Shown here: piece by piece, positions 31,732-42,700 of the stretch
How the letters are laid out: each line of letters opens with the position of its first letter
How positions within the stretch are numbered: position 1 is the first letter of the stretch
Source of the DNA: an uncultured Planctomycetaceae bacterium
Lineage (GTDB): Bacteria; Planctomycetota; Planctomycetia; Planctomycetales; Planctomycetaceae
Assembly: GCA_943787265.1 (NCBI GenBank)
Contig: CALSLT010000033.1
Location: forward strand, 47,925-111,924
DNA length: 64,000 nucleotides
Direction of reading: 5' to 3'
Made by a program: the position numbers and the translations under genes
Notes under the pieces: generated by a model
The model's database searches: none
Told to the model about the DNA's origin: nothing
What the model saw: the letters and a program-made list of their open reading frames with translations, nothing else

Positions 31732-33498
31732 GTGCAGTTGTCTATCGATCGACCAGTCTTACTGAGTAGCCCGAAAACCTTGCCAACACACCGGCTCACC
31801 GCTATTTTCACGTTGCTCGCGATCCTTCTGGTCGGCAGTGTCGACACCTCGTCCGCGCAGGATTCGGCGGATACCGACGAAGCTCCAGCGTACCCCGTCG
31901 TCACAGTCTGTGTGGCCAGTGTCGACCGCATCATGGATCACATCGGCTACGTTTTCGGCGAAGTAGAACGCCCGGAAACGATGGATATGATTGGCGCCGG
32001 ACTTGCCAATTTTCGTGACCTCGAAGGCCTGGACCGAACTAAACCCGGCGGATTGATGATCTTCATTTCGGAAGGTCTGATTCCGATGCCAATTCCTGTC
32101 GGCTTTCTTCCCGTGAAAGACATCGGTGAACTTGGCCAGACGTTCGGCACGATGGGCGCTCAACTGAAGGCCGTTCCCGGAGAAGAAGACCGCTACGAAT
32201 TGATCCCTCGCCGAGGGCCAACCAGCTTCGTCGTGATTCAGGGCGACTACGCGTTCATCGGGCAGAACGAAGAAAGTATCAATCGGACATTCGCCTTGCC
32301 GGAAGAGTTTGCTGGGCCTCTGGCCAATCGCTACGACATCTGCGCATCGGCCAACCTGCGAAAGACTCCAAAAGCCGTTCGTGACTTGATCCTGATGACG
32401 ATCAAAAACTCCGCGCAAGCATCCATGCAGCGGCGCGACGACGAACCGGAAGCTGTCTACAACCTCAGACGTTCTCAGGCAGAAGGCAACCTGCATTTCG
32501 TCGAGAACGTTCTGCGAGACGGTGAAGAACTGACGCTGGGCTTCAAAGTCGACCAGACCGCAAAGAACGCATCGCTCGAACTTGTCGTTAAGGCAACTCC
32601 TGGTTCTTCGTTCGCCAAAGAGCTGAAGGATGGCATTGCCAAACCGAGCTACTTTGCATCGGCAATCAACGAGAGTATCCCTCTGAGCGGCTCTATCTCC
32701 GTCATGATGGACAAGCCCGGCCGTAAGACATTGCTCGACCTGTTCAACCTGGGCGAACAGGAATCCAACCGCGGGCTGGCTGGCCTCGATAAAGACATTG
32801 CCGTTGAAGACATCCCTGGCCAGCAGGCAACTCAGGACCTCTTCGACGCACTTCGCGAAACGATCAAAGAAGGACACCTTGACGGCTTCGTTCAATTCTT
32901 CGGCGAACCTGGTGAAAAATTCGTCATCGTCGGCGGCGTCAAACTAATGAACGCCTCGGCGTTCGGTTCGGGACTGAGCGACGTACTCGAACAGGCCAGC
33001 CGGACTGACGCCAACATGGATGTCGAACTGGGAGTCGACTCTTACGGTGACATCGTCTTTCACAGACTGTCCAGCAAGAATCGCGACCGTGGTGACAAAC
33101 GGATGTTTGGAGAGGAGTCGGCACTCTACTTCGGAACCGACAACCAGGCACTCTGGTTTTGTGTCGGAGGAGACGCCGCGATTCCCACACTGCGATCAGC
33201 TATCGACCGCGTGGCCGCGGGCGATGATACCGGGCTGCGACGAGGCGAACTGGCACCGTTTCAGGTCATCGTCAACCTGACCGAGTGGATCAACATCAAC
33301 CAGTCAGATCGTGAGACACCTGGCCGATTCGCCGCACTTGCTCTGGAAGCCTTTGAAGCCGACGGCAGCGACATCATTCGTGCCGACGCACGCTCACTCA
33401 AGAACGGCTTCCGAGTTCGCGTTCAGGTTGAAAACGGATTCATTCGGCTGCTCGGCCTGGCCATCTCGCGTCGAATCGAAGGAAGTCAGGATCTATAG
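31732..33498 (+). CDS. Large exported protein of unknown function
   Basis: 588 residues from a GTG at 31732, with GGAG 6-10 bases upstream (a TTG at 31720 is in frame but lies inside the ribosome site). A signal peptide (LTAIFTLLAILLVGSVDTSSA) is followed by a soluble protein with no other membrane helix. Recurrent features are a two-fold pattern of phrases such as SFVVIQGDYAFIGQNEESIN and ALYFGTDNQALWFCVGGDAA, and several near-repeats of beta-strand plus helix, suggesting an internal duplication. I do not recognise a family; such proteins appear characteristic of planctomycetes. A long inverted repeat follows. Confidence 0.75.
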   Translation: MQLSIDRPVLLSSPKTLPTHRLTAIFTLLAILLVGSVDTSSAQDSADTDEAPAYPVVTVCVASVDRIMDHIGYVFGEVERPETMDMIGAGLANFRDLEGLDRTKPGGLMIFISEGLIPMPIPVGFLPVKDIGELGQTFGTMGAQLKAVPGEEDRYELIPRRGPTSFVVIQGDYAFIGQNEESINRTFALPEEFAGPLANRYDICASANLRKTPKAVRDLILMTIKNSAQASMQRRDDEPEAVYNLRRSQAEGNLHFVENVLRDGEELTLGFKVDQTAKNASLELVVKATPGSSFAKELKDGIAKPSYFASAINESIPLSGSISVMMDKPGRKTLLDLFNLGEQESNRGLAGLDKDIAVEDIPGQQATQDLFDALRETIKEGHLDGFVQFFGEPGEKFVIVGGVKLMNASAFGSGLSDVLEQASRTDANMDVELGVDSYGDIVFHRLSSKNRDRGDKRMFGEESALYFGTDNQALWFCVGGDAAIPTLRSAIDRVAAGDDTGLRRGELAPFQVIVNLTEWININQSDRETPGRFAALALEAFEADGSDIIRADARSLKNGFRVRVQVENGFIRLLGLAISRRIEGSQDL

Positions 33499-33547
33499 GT
33501 CAAGCTTCACCTGAGGGAGTCTGGCAAAACCCAGACGATTGAATTGA

Positions 33548-33614
33548 CCACGGAAGGATCGGAAAAATACGGAAAGGTCACGCTGCCTTCCGTGTTTTTC
33601 TGTTCTTTTCGTGG
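33548..33614. repeat. About 30-bp imperfect inverted repeat (CCACGGAAGG type)
   Basis: Arms 33548-33577 and 33586-33614, built of (C)CACGGAAGG/AAGGA-like units on the left and their complement on the right. It separates the convergent genes ending at 33498 and 33658 and could act as a bidirectional terminator. Related to 7840-7890 and 11038-11105. Confidence 0.6.
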
Positions 33615-33657
33615 TTCTATTATTTGAGAGTAGAGACTTCGTCAGGCCGAGCCTGAC

Positions 33658-34545
33658 CTACGAAATGCTCTCAGGAACGAACAGTTCCAATTCGCCCGGT
33701 CGACAACGGAAGGTGACGGGCGTTGTCCCGAATGGGTCGCCGTCAATCTGAACCGGTGCGGTAGCCTCAGCTTCAACCGTGACTGAGGAAGTCTTGAAGA
33801 CGCGAACGTCCGGCCTTTCCAGGTGACGACGACGGGGGACCATCGCGCAGTACTTTGCGAAGTTCCATCGGCCGGATTTTTCGAACACTCGCACAGTCAA
33901 CAATCCGTTGTCGGGCTCCGCATCAGGATTCACTGGCAGCTTGAAAGCGTAAGCCGGAAAGTTTGAAACAATCACGAGCGAACCTTCGATCGGCTCAGGT
34001 AACTCGTCAGCCGTCACCGTCAGTCTCGGAAATGAGTAGCTCATCACCGAACGGAAAATTGGCGACATGTAACTCAAGTGAGAAATGTTGCCTCGACGTG
34101 AATCGTGCAGCCGCCGGATAACTTCCGCATCAAAACCGACGCTGCCCATAATCAGGAACTTCGTTTCCTTCCCAGCCTGACCCACGTCGAACTTTCTGAC
34201 GTTGCCGGCCGCAATAATTCTGGCAGCCGCTTCTCCGTCCAACGGAATCCCCAGGTACTTCGCGAGCAGGTTCTCAGTGCCGAGTGGAAACGGGCAGGCT
34301 GGAACTCCGGGAAACCGATTCGCAACATCGGTCAGAGTGCCATCCCCACCGGCCGCAACGATCCCAACCAACGCCGCACGACGTTCAGGATCATTCAACC
34401 GTTCGGCAAGAATCTCGCGACGCGAAAAAATGTGAGGACGCAGGTTGTGACGTTTCAAGGCGGAAGCAAAGTCGAACAGAAAACGACGGCGTTTCCCACT
34501 GCCAGACCGAGGGTTTCGTTGAATGGCAACCCACGGACGAATCAC
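33658..34545 (-). CDS. Diacylglycerol-kinase-fold lipid kinase
   Basis: 295 residues from a GTG at 34545 that overlaps the HAD stop (GTGA). The DAGK catalytic domain is clear: AIQRNPRSGSGKR at the start, VGIVAAGGDGTLTDVAN (GGDGT at 66-70), and PLGTENLLAKYLGIP, the PxGTxNxLA motif. GSVGFDAEVIRRLHD and the C-terminal DGDPFGTTPVTF complete it. Such kinases phosphorylate diacylglycerol, sphingoid bases or other lipids. Overlap with a HAD phosphatase-like gene suggests they are co-expressed, perhaps in lipid or polyprenol metabolism. Confidence 0.9.
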   Translation of the reverse strand: MIRPWVAIQRNPRSGSGKRRRFLFDFASALKRHNLRPHIFSRREILAERLNDPERRAALVGIVAAGGDGTLTDVANRFPGVPACPFPLGTENLLAKYLGIPLDGEAAARIIAAGNVRKFDVGQAGKETKFLIMGSVGFDAEVIRRLHDSRRGNISHLSYMSPIFRSVMSYSFPRLTVTADELPEPIEGSLVIVSNFPAYAFKLPVNPDAEPDNGLLTVRVFEKSGRWNFAKYCAMVPRRRHLERPDVRVFKTSSVTVEAEATAPVQIDGDPFGTTPVTFRCRPGELELFVPESIS

Positions 34546-35252
34546 GACAAGAGTCCCTGTAGTTCGGTCAGCGAACGAACAATCCCGTACGGGACATCCT
34601 GATCGACAACGCTCGATCGACCAATTTTCCGGTCGACCAGTACGGCGTTCATCTTGACGGCAAGTGCTCCTTCAACGTCGTTCTGCAACCCATCACCGAC
34701 CATCAGGATGTTCTCAGCGTCGGCTTTCAAGTCTGAGACGATCGCTCGATAGAAATCGGGCGACGGTTTTCTGAATCCAAGTTCTGAAGAGATGAACCGT
34801 TTCTGAAACAGTCCCAGCGCCGGGAGTCCATCGCAAATCGGATGCAGGCGTTCGTCGAAGTTTGAGGCGATGGCCAATTGGATGCCGCGTTCGCTCAATG
34901 AGTGAAGAGTTGGCAGTGTGTCATCAAACGCTCGCCATGCGGTCGGCTCGCCGAAGTAATCGCGCAATCGTTGAAAGCAGCCTTCCCCGTCTTCAACCTC
35001 GGGAAAGACTTCGGCGACGATGTATCGCCAGCGAGCTTCTTCAATTGTGGCACTGGTTGTGAGCCCGCCCGTCCCGGCTGCCGCGTCCTTGCGTTCCGTT
35101 TCTGAAAACGCCGCCGCGAAACGCGAACGCACGTCATCAAGACTGCGTTCGGACCCGAACTGCTGGCCGATTCTGTGGTAAGCCTCGGCCACACTCGGTT
35201 CCGGATCGATGACCGTGCCAACAGCATCGAAAACAACCCACTCGACTTCCAC
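34542..35252 (-). CDS. HAD-family hydrolase
   Basis: 236 residues from a GTG at 35252, which has GGAG 7 bases upstream; an earlier in-frame GTG at 35273 lacks this. HAD motifs: I VVFDAVGTVI (nucleophile Asp, but the second Asp of DxD is Val, as in dehalogenase-like members), II IASNFDE, III FRKPSPDFY, IV MVGDGLQNDVEGA. A helical cap lies between. Members are phosphatases or dehalogenases; the absent second Asp leans away from a classic phosphatase. Coupled to the lipid kinase by a 4-base overlap. Confidence 0.87.
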   Translation of the reverse strand: MEVEWVVFDAVGTVIDPEPSVAEAYHRIGQQFGSERSLDDVRSRFAAAFSETERKDAAAGTGGLTTSATIEEARWRYIVAEVFPEVEDGEGCFQRLRDYFGEPTAWRAFDDTLPTLHSLSERGIQLAIASNFDERLHPICDGLPALGLFQKRFISSELGFRKPSPDFYRAIVSDLKADAENILMVGDGLQNDVEGALAVKMNAVLVDRKIGRSSVVDQDVPYGIVRSLTELQGLLS

Positions 35253-35324
35253 GTTCGCGCTCCGTGATACCACGCACTGACTGGTGAAGTGTGAGGTTGT
35301 AGCCAGTGAAAGCCCGGGGAACTA

Positions 35325-36392
35325 CTAATCGCGGAAGTAGACCCAGTCGACGAGTTCATTGGCGATTGACTGATGCTCATAGAAATCAGGCCAGATGTGG
35401 CCGTAGCCAATCATCTCAGACAGGTCGTAGTTGCAAACCTGCGACGCTCGACTGCCGAACTGCCTCAGATCTCCTTCGGTGAAACCAGCACTTCCGAGGG
35501 CTCGTCGTGAGAAAGGTCGCCGCAGTGGATAGATCATCAACGCCCAGTCCTTACGGACCCGGATATTCAACAAGCATTCCGTCGCGTTCAGTGCATGCTC
35601 ATATCGCTGGCCCGGACATAGCCAGTCGTGGTCGATTGCCGCGCCGGCAAGAATCGTTCGCATCCGATGCGATGGCCCGTCACAAAGTTTTACACCGCAC
35701 AGCTCACCACCACCCATCAGGTTCAAACTCGAAGTAACAATCCTTGCACCGTGGCTGTGACCAATCAGGCAGATCGGCGACTGAGGCGAAATTGACTGGA
35801 TCAACTTGACCAGCCGAATCCCGTTGAACTCGGCTCGTCGGCCAAGAATCGCGACATCAAGCCCCGGCACTGCAGAAGTTCCAGCGATGGCCGGGTTGAG
35901 CGTTAGAAGGCCCTCGCTGGGCCAGGTCAGAAAGACAACCTGCAACGGCAAGTGGGGGGCCGCGCGACGGAGCCACCGAAACGTGTTCTTCGAATCCTCG
36001 GCAACAGTATCTGCTGTCACGAAACTGCCATGCACCATGATGCAGACTGGAACTCCGGGCTTTAGCCATCGATGAAATTCCGCGTCCGACGATTCAGTCG
36101 CACACCCGTTCCAGTCCGATCGGACGTACTTGAAACAGCACTCGTGAGCACAGCCGTGGCATCGTTGCTGGCAGTGTCGAGCGCTGACGATCCAGTGTTC
36201 TTCGTTGGAAATCGATTTTCCGGTACTTGGCAAAGAAACGGCACCAGCGTCGACTGCAGGAATCGGCTCCGGCAATTGCAGAATCTGTCGGTGATGAGGC
36301 AGGTCCTGCCCGGCAGCAATCGGACTCATCACGGCCGACAGCAAAGCCAGCGCGGTGAGAGAGAGGAATGCGAAAAAGATTCGACGAGTCAT
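35325..36392 (-). CDS. Secreted alpha/beta hydrolase with Cys-rich insert
   Basis: 355 residues. Signal peptide (FFAFLSLTALALLSAVMSPIAAG). Residues 74-97 are unusually rich in Cys (HCQQRCHGCAHECC and C97). The hydrolase core has an oxyanion MVHGSF (119-124), the nucleophile elbow ICLIGHSHGARIV (Ser213) and a late YGHIWPDFYEHQS that may give the His. Resembles DUF900-like or lipase-type esterases. The Cys cluster suggests a small metal- or disulfide-bound module. Likely periplasmic esterase. It lies downstream of the giant coiled-coil gene, but that gene's own terminator separates them. Confidence 0.78.
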   Translation of the reverse strand: MTRRIFFAFLSLTALALLSAVMSPIAAGQDLPHHRQILQLPEPIPAVDAGAVSLPSTGKSISNEEHWIVSARHCQQRCHGCAHECCFKYVRSDWNGCATESSDAEFHRWLKPGVPVCIMVHGSFVTADTVAEDSKNTFRWLRRAAPHLPLQVVFLTWPSEGLLTLNPAIAGTSAVPGLDVAILGRRAEFNGIRLVKLIQSISPQSPICLIGHSHGARIVTSSLNLMGGGELCGVKLCDGPSHRMRTILAGAAIDHDWLCPGQRYEHALNATECLLNIRVRKDWALMIYPLRRPFSRRALGSAGFTEGDLRQFGSRASQVCNYDLSEMIGYGHIWPDFYEHQSIANELVDWVYFRD

Positions 36393-36684
36393 GGCTTCCA
36401 GATGTCCATCCCGGGAGTCAGTTCAGGTGTGGGCAATGGGTTTAACCGCCGCATCCGCAGATGGTTGAGGAAGAAAACCTCAACCAGAAGTTTGAATTAC
36501 TCTGCGTAATGAATGTGCGACGGAACGTCTGACGCTACGAATCTAACCTGGCTTTGTGATTCGAGTCGGGTTTCACACCGACACGATTGGAATCCCGACG
36601 CGTGTTTGTCAGGACGGTCGGTTTGAATCGGATTTAGCGGAGGGGTTCACCTTCCGGGCAGCCGATGCAAACCGCTGTAGATAC
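36393..36684. other. Intergenic space downstream of the giant gene
   Basis: About 290 bases between the giant gene's terminator and the hydrolase start, both on the minus strand. It holds short partial palindromes (for example around 36555-36600, CGAGTCGGG/CCGACACG), but no clear gene or named element. Confidence 0.35.
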
Positions 36685-36715
36685 AAAAAGAGGACGAAGC
36701 AATCGCTCCGTCCTC
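36685..36715 (-). terminator. Intrinsic terminator of the giant coiled-coil gene
   Basis: GAGGACG (36690-36696) pairs with CGTCCTC (36709-36715); three more pairs follow past one mismatch. Read on the minus strand the stem ends in CTTTTTG. It lies 27 bases past the stop at 36742. Confidence 0.85.
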
Positions 36716-36741
36716 GAGTGTGCGATCAATGTCTAATTCGG

Positions 36742-39700
36742 TTAGACAGGCACATCTGCTACCGTCGAAGTGGCTTCTTCGACGACTTCTGTACCGTCAT
36801 CGACGGGCTGGTGCGAATGCTGCGGGTGTGGCGGCCAGGCTGTCGTCGGACCGGGTTGAGTATTCCGCGTTTGCTGATCGTAACGATCCTCGAAACTGGG
36901 CCGACGAGTCCGGCGAGCGCCTGACTTTCTCATCGCCGTTGCCCGTTGCCAGCGAATAAAGGTGCGGAACATCTCAACGATCGCGATCACTCCGATGATC
37001 ACCGCTACCCCGCCGTAGGTTTTCCACGAAAGCCCCTGATCGAAATTCTGCGACAGGAACGCTCCGCCCAGCCCCATCGAGATACACGCCAGCGAACCAT
37101 CGATCCACATCTTTCGTTTCAGTTTTCTCTGAGTATGCTCGGCCAGCGCGTTTCTTGCCGACTGATTCGCGACTTCACGCAACGATGTCATCGCCATCCG
37201 CCGAGCAAGGTCTCGATTCTTCGCATGTCGATCGTCGGTCTTGGTTGACTCTTTCTGTCCGGTTTCTCTGGCACTGGAGCGGTCAACTTCCGGTGCCGTC
37301 GGCGTCACGTTGCGAGCCCACGATGGTTCCTGAATGATGACCGGTTCCTCGATGGAGAGCCCTTCTTCATTCGCGGCCGAATCCACGGCGGGACTCTCGA
37401 TTGGAGCCGGTTCGTCTACGAGTTCGTCACCCGGCTTCTTCATTCCGAACATCGATCCGAGCATCGACCGAAATGCCTGCAACTGCTCTTCTTCTCCGCC
37501 CGCATCCTGAGCCGCTTCGGCTAGATCAGAAAGAGCGACCTTACGCTTCTTCGTTTTCCTCTTGGATTTCTTACGAGACTTCCAGAAGCTCAACTTTTCC
37601 TTCACATCTTCGACCGCGGCGTCAACCACGGACTCGTCGACGTCAGCTTCCTGCGAATCCTCATCTTCTACTGCCTCTTCAGCGTCAACCTCTGAGTCAG
37701 AAACGTCCCACAGATCGTCCTCATTTGCCGGTGCCTCGTCGAGTAAATCGCTAAGAGCTTCTTCAGTCTCTTCCTTCTGCTGAGCAATCTCGTCTCGCTC
37801 CTGGCGAAGTGATTCAACTTCCGCTTCAATTTCCTCAACGCGGCCTTCCAACCGTGAGGCTTCTGTGTCGCCGAGATCCCAAAGATCAGCCTCGTCAGTT
37901 GCTTCGCCCGTCAGAGCTTCATCAAGATCAAAATCCAGGTCGATTGTTTGCTCACGCTCTGAACTATCCTCAGCGAGATCGCCGACCGATTGCTGCAACC
38001 GACTCTGTTCCTGACTCAACTGCTGTTTGACGTTTGAGAATTGCTGAACCATTTGTGCAAGCTGCTGGCGTTCCAGGTGCCGAGCCCGCTGTTCGTACTG
38101 CAATTCTTCCAGAGCCATCTGCAGACGTTCCTGGATGTGCGCGTCGTCAGTTTCTGAAAGCTGATGAGTAAGTTCCTGCTGACGGCCATCGAGATCGTCG
38201 CGTTCGGACAGCAAGCGTTCGATACGGCCAGTCATCACCGTAATCTGTGATTGCAAACCTTCGCGGTTCGCATCAAGCGACTTTGACGCCCCTTTGATTT
38301 CGGTTTCTTTCTGAGCGAGCTTTCGCTGACGAGCCACCAACTTCTGCTTCTCAACGCTCAATTGCTGACGCATCTGCTGGAGCTGACGCTGGCCTTCTTC
38401 GAATCGTGTTTCCACTTCGTGAAGTTGCGATCTGTCGGCTTCGCGAGCCTGCCTTTCCAGTTGCAATTGCTCGATGGCATCTTCAAGTCGCTGAGCAAGA
38501 TCGCGTGCCTGCCGGCTGACGTTGTGATTTTGCGAAACGAGGTTGTCCCGCTCCGTATCAAGACGTTGCCAGTCCGACTTGAGTTTCTCGCGACCCGACC
38601 CAAGTTGCTCCATCTGAGAACTGACGGCGTGCTGTTCGATTTCCACTTCTTCGCGAACCCGAGTCAGCTCCATTTCTTTCTGAGCCAGCTTCATCTGCAA
38701 CGTCGACAGTTCGTCTTCCTTCGCGGAAACACCGAGCCGATGGGACTGAACTTTCTCTTCATCCTGCGCGATTCTGGATCGCAGTGAAGCCAACTCAGCC
38801 TGTTCGTCGGCCATGCGTTTTTCGATTTCCGCAACGCGATGACGATCACTGTCCCGCTGAAGTCGTTCGTTCTCCAGTTCGGCCAACGCACCCTCGACAC
38901 GTTCCATAAGCTGAGCTTGTGCCTCGTCCGGATCGCTGTCGCCGGTCAGCAGTTTCTGCTCAAGTTCGGCGACGCGTCGACGGTCACCGTCCCGCATTTC
39001 ACGCTCGACCTTCAGTTCCTGGACAGCCTGTTCAAGCCGGGAAGTCAGTTCCTGCTCCCGTTCCGCCAACTCGGTTCCCTGGCCTGCCAGTTCAACCTTT
39101 CCGGTTTCAACACGATGTCGTTCTTCACGCAGGTCGGCGTGTTCTGAATTCAATTCTTCCATGCGGCCGTGCAGGGATTCGCGGTCGTCATTCAACGCTG
39201 TCTTCGCATCTCCGAGCTGGTTCTCAAGCAGTTCCAGCTTCTGCTTCAACGCATCAACATGGTGCCGATCCGCCGCGACTTCCGCTTTCTCTGTTTCGAC
39301 ACGAGCCAGGTCTGCATCGATTCTCGTCTTCTCAGCCTCGATTTTTGCGTACTGAGATTCCACCTTCGCCTGTTCAAGTGCAAGGCGAGCTCGTTCAGCA
39401 GAAACCTCGCCACGTTCTGATTCCAGGTTTGTTCGGAGTTCGTTGAGCTGGGTCCGTTGATCTTTCAATTCGTCGCGATCACCGTCGCACTCGACTCGTT
39501 GTTCGGCAAGCTCTGCCTCCGCTTTTTCAATTTCGGCGTCACGTTCATCAAGGCACTCGCGGTCCGCATCGATCTTTGCCTGTTCTGATTGAATCTGAGC
39601 CTCGCGAAGCTCCAACGTCTCTTTCTCAAGACGCAGCTCTTCGGATGCGTGCTCGACGCTCTGCTGATTTTCCGTAACTATCGATTCACGCTGTTCAAGA

Positions 39701-42700
39701 TCGGCTCGCCCCGCATCCAGATCTTCCTGATGCGTCGCCAGTTCTGACCTGCGCGATTCAAGTTGCGCCGCTTCTTCGTCTAGTTTTGACTTCTCGTTGG
39801 CAATGTTTTTCTGCTCGCTGTCGAGGTCGGCTAATTCTTTTTCGAGTTGCTCTCGTTTCTCGTCGAAATCGCCACGTGCGGCATCCAACTCGTCACGGTC
39901 CTGGTCGAACTCCCGTCGGTTTCGCGTAAGTTCAGCACGGTCATTGGCCAATTGCTCCTGAGCAATAGCAAAAGTCACTTGAGCATCGTCAAGTTGTGCT
40001 TCGCGATCAGCGAGTTCAGACAATCGAGTATCGAGTTCGGCGTGTCGATTTTTCAGCTCTTCTTCGTGTTGAGCACGCTCGTCATCGAAATCGGAGTTGT
40101 CTCGCGCGAACTGGTCGAGAGTTCGTGAGATACCGGCCTGCTGTTCGATGATGCTCTGACGCTCTTCTTCGATCTTCTCTCGTTGAGCAAGCTGTTCGGC
40201 CTCGAACGCCTGCTGGCGAGAGTCAAGCTCTGCAGCGGCGGACTCTGTCAACTCTCGCAATTCTTCTGCTTCAACGCGGACGGCCTCCAGTTTTGAAGCT
40301 TCAGCGTCCATCGTTTTTCGTTGCTGAGTGATCGCTTCCCGATCTCGCTCCAACTCCCCGTGACTCTGGGTGAGTTGAGCTTCTCGAGCGTTCAAATCCT
40401 GTTGCCACTCATCGAGTCGAGCCGATTCCTGATCAAGAGCCGTGTGCTCTTCTTCGAGGCGAACAGCGGTCTGGTTCAACTCTTCCAGCTTCAACGTCGA
40501 TTCGACATCCAACTCTTCCAGTTGCATCCGTTTTTCGTGCATCTCCTCAGTCTGCGTCGCAACATCCTCGCGTGCCGCTTCGATGTCCGTTCGCGCTTCT
40601 TCGAGTCGGTCCAGCTCAGACGTCAGCTCTGCCTGCTCCTGTTGCATCGCCACCTTGTCAAGCTGGAACGATTCCTTTGCGGCTTCGACACCTGAATACT
40701 CTGTTTCAATTCGCTGCCGTTCCTCGTCGATTTCGCAGCGTTGGCTCTCCAGTTCGGCGTCACGCTGGCGCAGATCGGCCTGCGCTTCCTGGAATTTCTT
40801 ACGATCGCGTTCCAATCGCTCGCGGTCAGCCTTCAACGATGCGTGGTAATCGTCGAGTGCCGACTGAGCTGTCCCGTATGCCTGAGATTTCTCATCAAGT
40901 TTGTTCCGTTCCTGGTCCAGATCGAGCAGTTGTGTTTCGAGCGTCGCTCGGTCTTCGTGCAGCGACTCGCGTTCCTGCTCAAGCTGAGCTTCCTGTTCGA
41001 CAAGAGAAAAGTTCTTTCGATCCAGCTCGTCACGAACAAGGTCCAATTCTTTCCGCTGTTCCTCGAGCGAAGTTTGCTCATCCTGGCATCTCGCAAGTTG
41101 GACCGTCAGCTCACTGCGTTCTTCGCTGAGTTTCAATTCGTTCTGCTCAAGTCGTTCTTCGAGCTCCGATGCACGAGCACGTTGTGCGACGAGTTCTTCA
41201 TGTTCCTTAGCCAGTGCAGACCGATCACGCGTCACTTCTTCTGCGCGACGATCTACATCATGACGTTCCTGAGTAAGCCGACTCGTGTCTTCCTGGACTC
41301 GCAGCTCGTCCTGGATCAGTTGCTGCCGAGCTGTTTCCAGATCTCCTTCAGTGCTCGAAGCCTTCTCTGTGAGAGTCTGCAATTCGACTCGCTGTTTGCT
41401 CAGCTCGTCCTGCTCGACTCTCAGTCGGTCTTCGGAATTGCGGATCTCTTCGCGAAGTTTCTGCAGGTCAGACTCTCGCTGAACAACTCGTGTTTCTCGA
41501 TCATCGAGTTCCGACTTTAACGCCAATGTGCGTTCTTCGAATTCGAATTCCTGCTCGCTGATCTTTCCTTCAGAGTCGTGGACTCGCTGGTCCCACTCGA
41601 GTTTCTGCCGATCGAACTCTTCCCGAGCCTTGTCGCAGGCTTCCTGCTGCTCGGCCAGCGTCTTCTCCATCGAGTCTGCCAGCAGAAGACGTTGTTTCAG
41701 GGAGTCGCTTTGTTCTTCGACTTCTTTTGCCCGGCTTTCAACGTCAGATTCACGTGTCGACAACGTTCGTTCAAACTCTCGCGTCCGATCGTCGAGCTCC
41801 AGTTGGCGGCGTTCGAGTTCCTTTCGCCGCGTTTCGACATCATCCATCGTCGTTTCAAACGATTTCCGCTGCTCCGAGATTTCGGACTCTTGCGATCGCA
41901 GTCCAGTCTCACGGGCATCCAGTTCCGTCTGTTGCCGCTTAACTCGAGTCTCAAGGTCAAGCAGAGTGACTTCTTGCGCGGACGTGTCGACCGTTTTTCT
42001 TTCAACGTCGCTGAGCTGTTTCATGAGATCGCGTTCGCGATCGGCCAGCTCCTGAGTTCTCTTTGACAGAAACTCTTCTTTACGGCCGGCTTCGTTCAGT
42101 CGACTTTCCAGGAGCGTTCTTTGTGATTCAAGCTGATCCTGCCACTGAGCGATGTCGCGGTTGTATCGTTCAATCTGGTTTCGGAGTGTCTCTTCACGGT
42201 TTCGCAGCGACTCGGCGAGTCGATGAAGTTGTTCGCGGAAAGCTTCTTGCTGACCGTCCTCTCCTTCCGCTGCACTTGTTTTCGCGGTTAGCAGGATCAA
42301 CTGCTCGTCGAGCTCTCGTTCACGACGGTGCAGCTCTTCATCCTGCTCAGCAAGTCGTTGTTCGCGATCCTTGAGCATCGAAACCCGACGATCAGTATCT
42401 TCGACTTCGAAGGAAACGGATTTCTGCTTGAGTTCGAAGTCCTTCTGCCGAGCTTCCAGATCCCGTCGTTCACGCTCCATCTGAGCTTTCAGTCGAGTGA
42501 GTTCTGCACGATCGGTGTCGATCAGCGTTTTCGCCGATGACATCTCATCGTCGCTCCAGTCGCCTTTTTCGGTCAGGTGGTCACGCAACGCTTCAATCTC
42601 TTCGCGTTGCTCATCCAGCTCTTTCTGCCGCCGGTCAAATTCTTCACGGCGAGCGTCGACTGACTTTTCCTGCTCTGCGTACTCTGCTCGCAGTTTCTCC

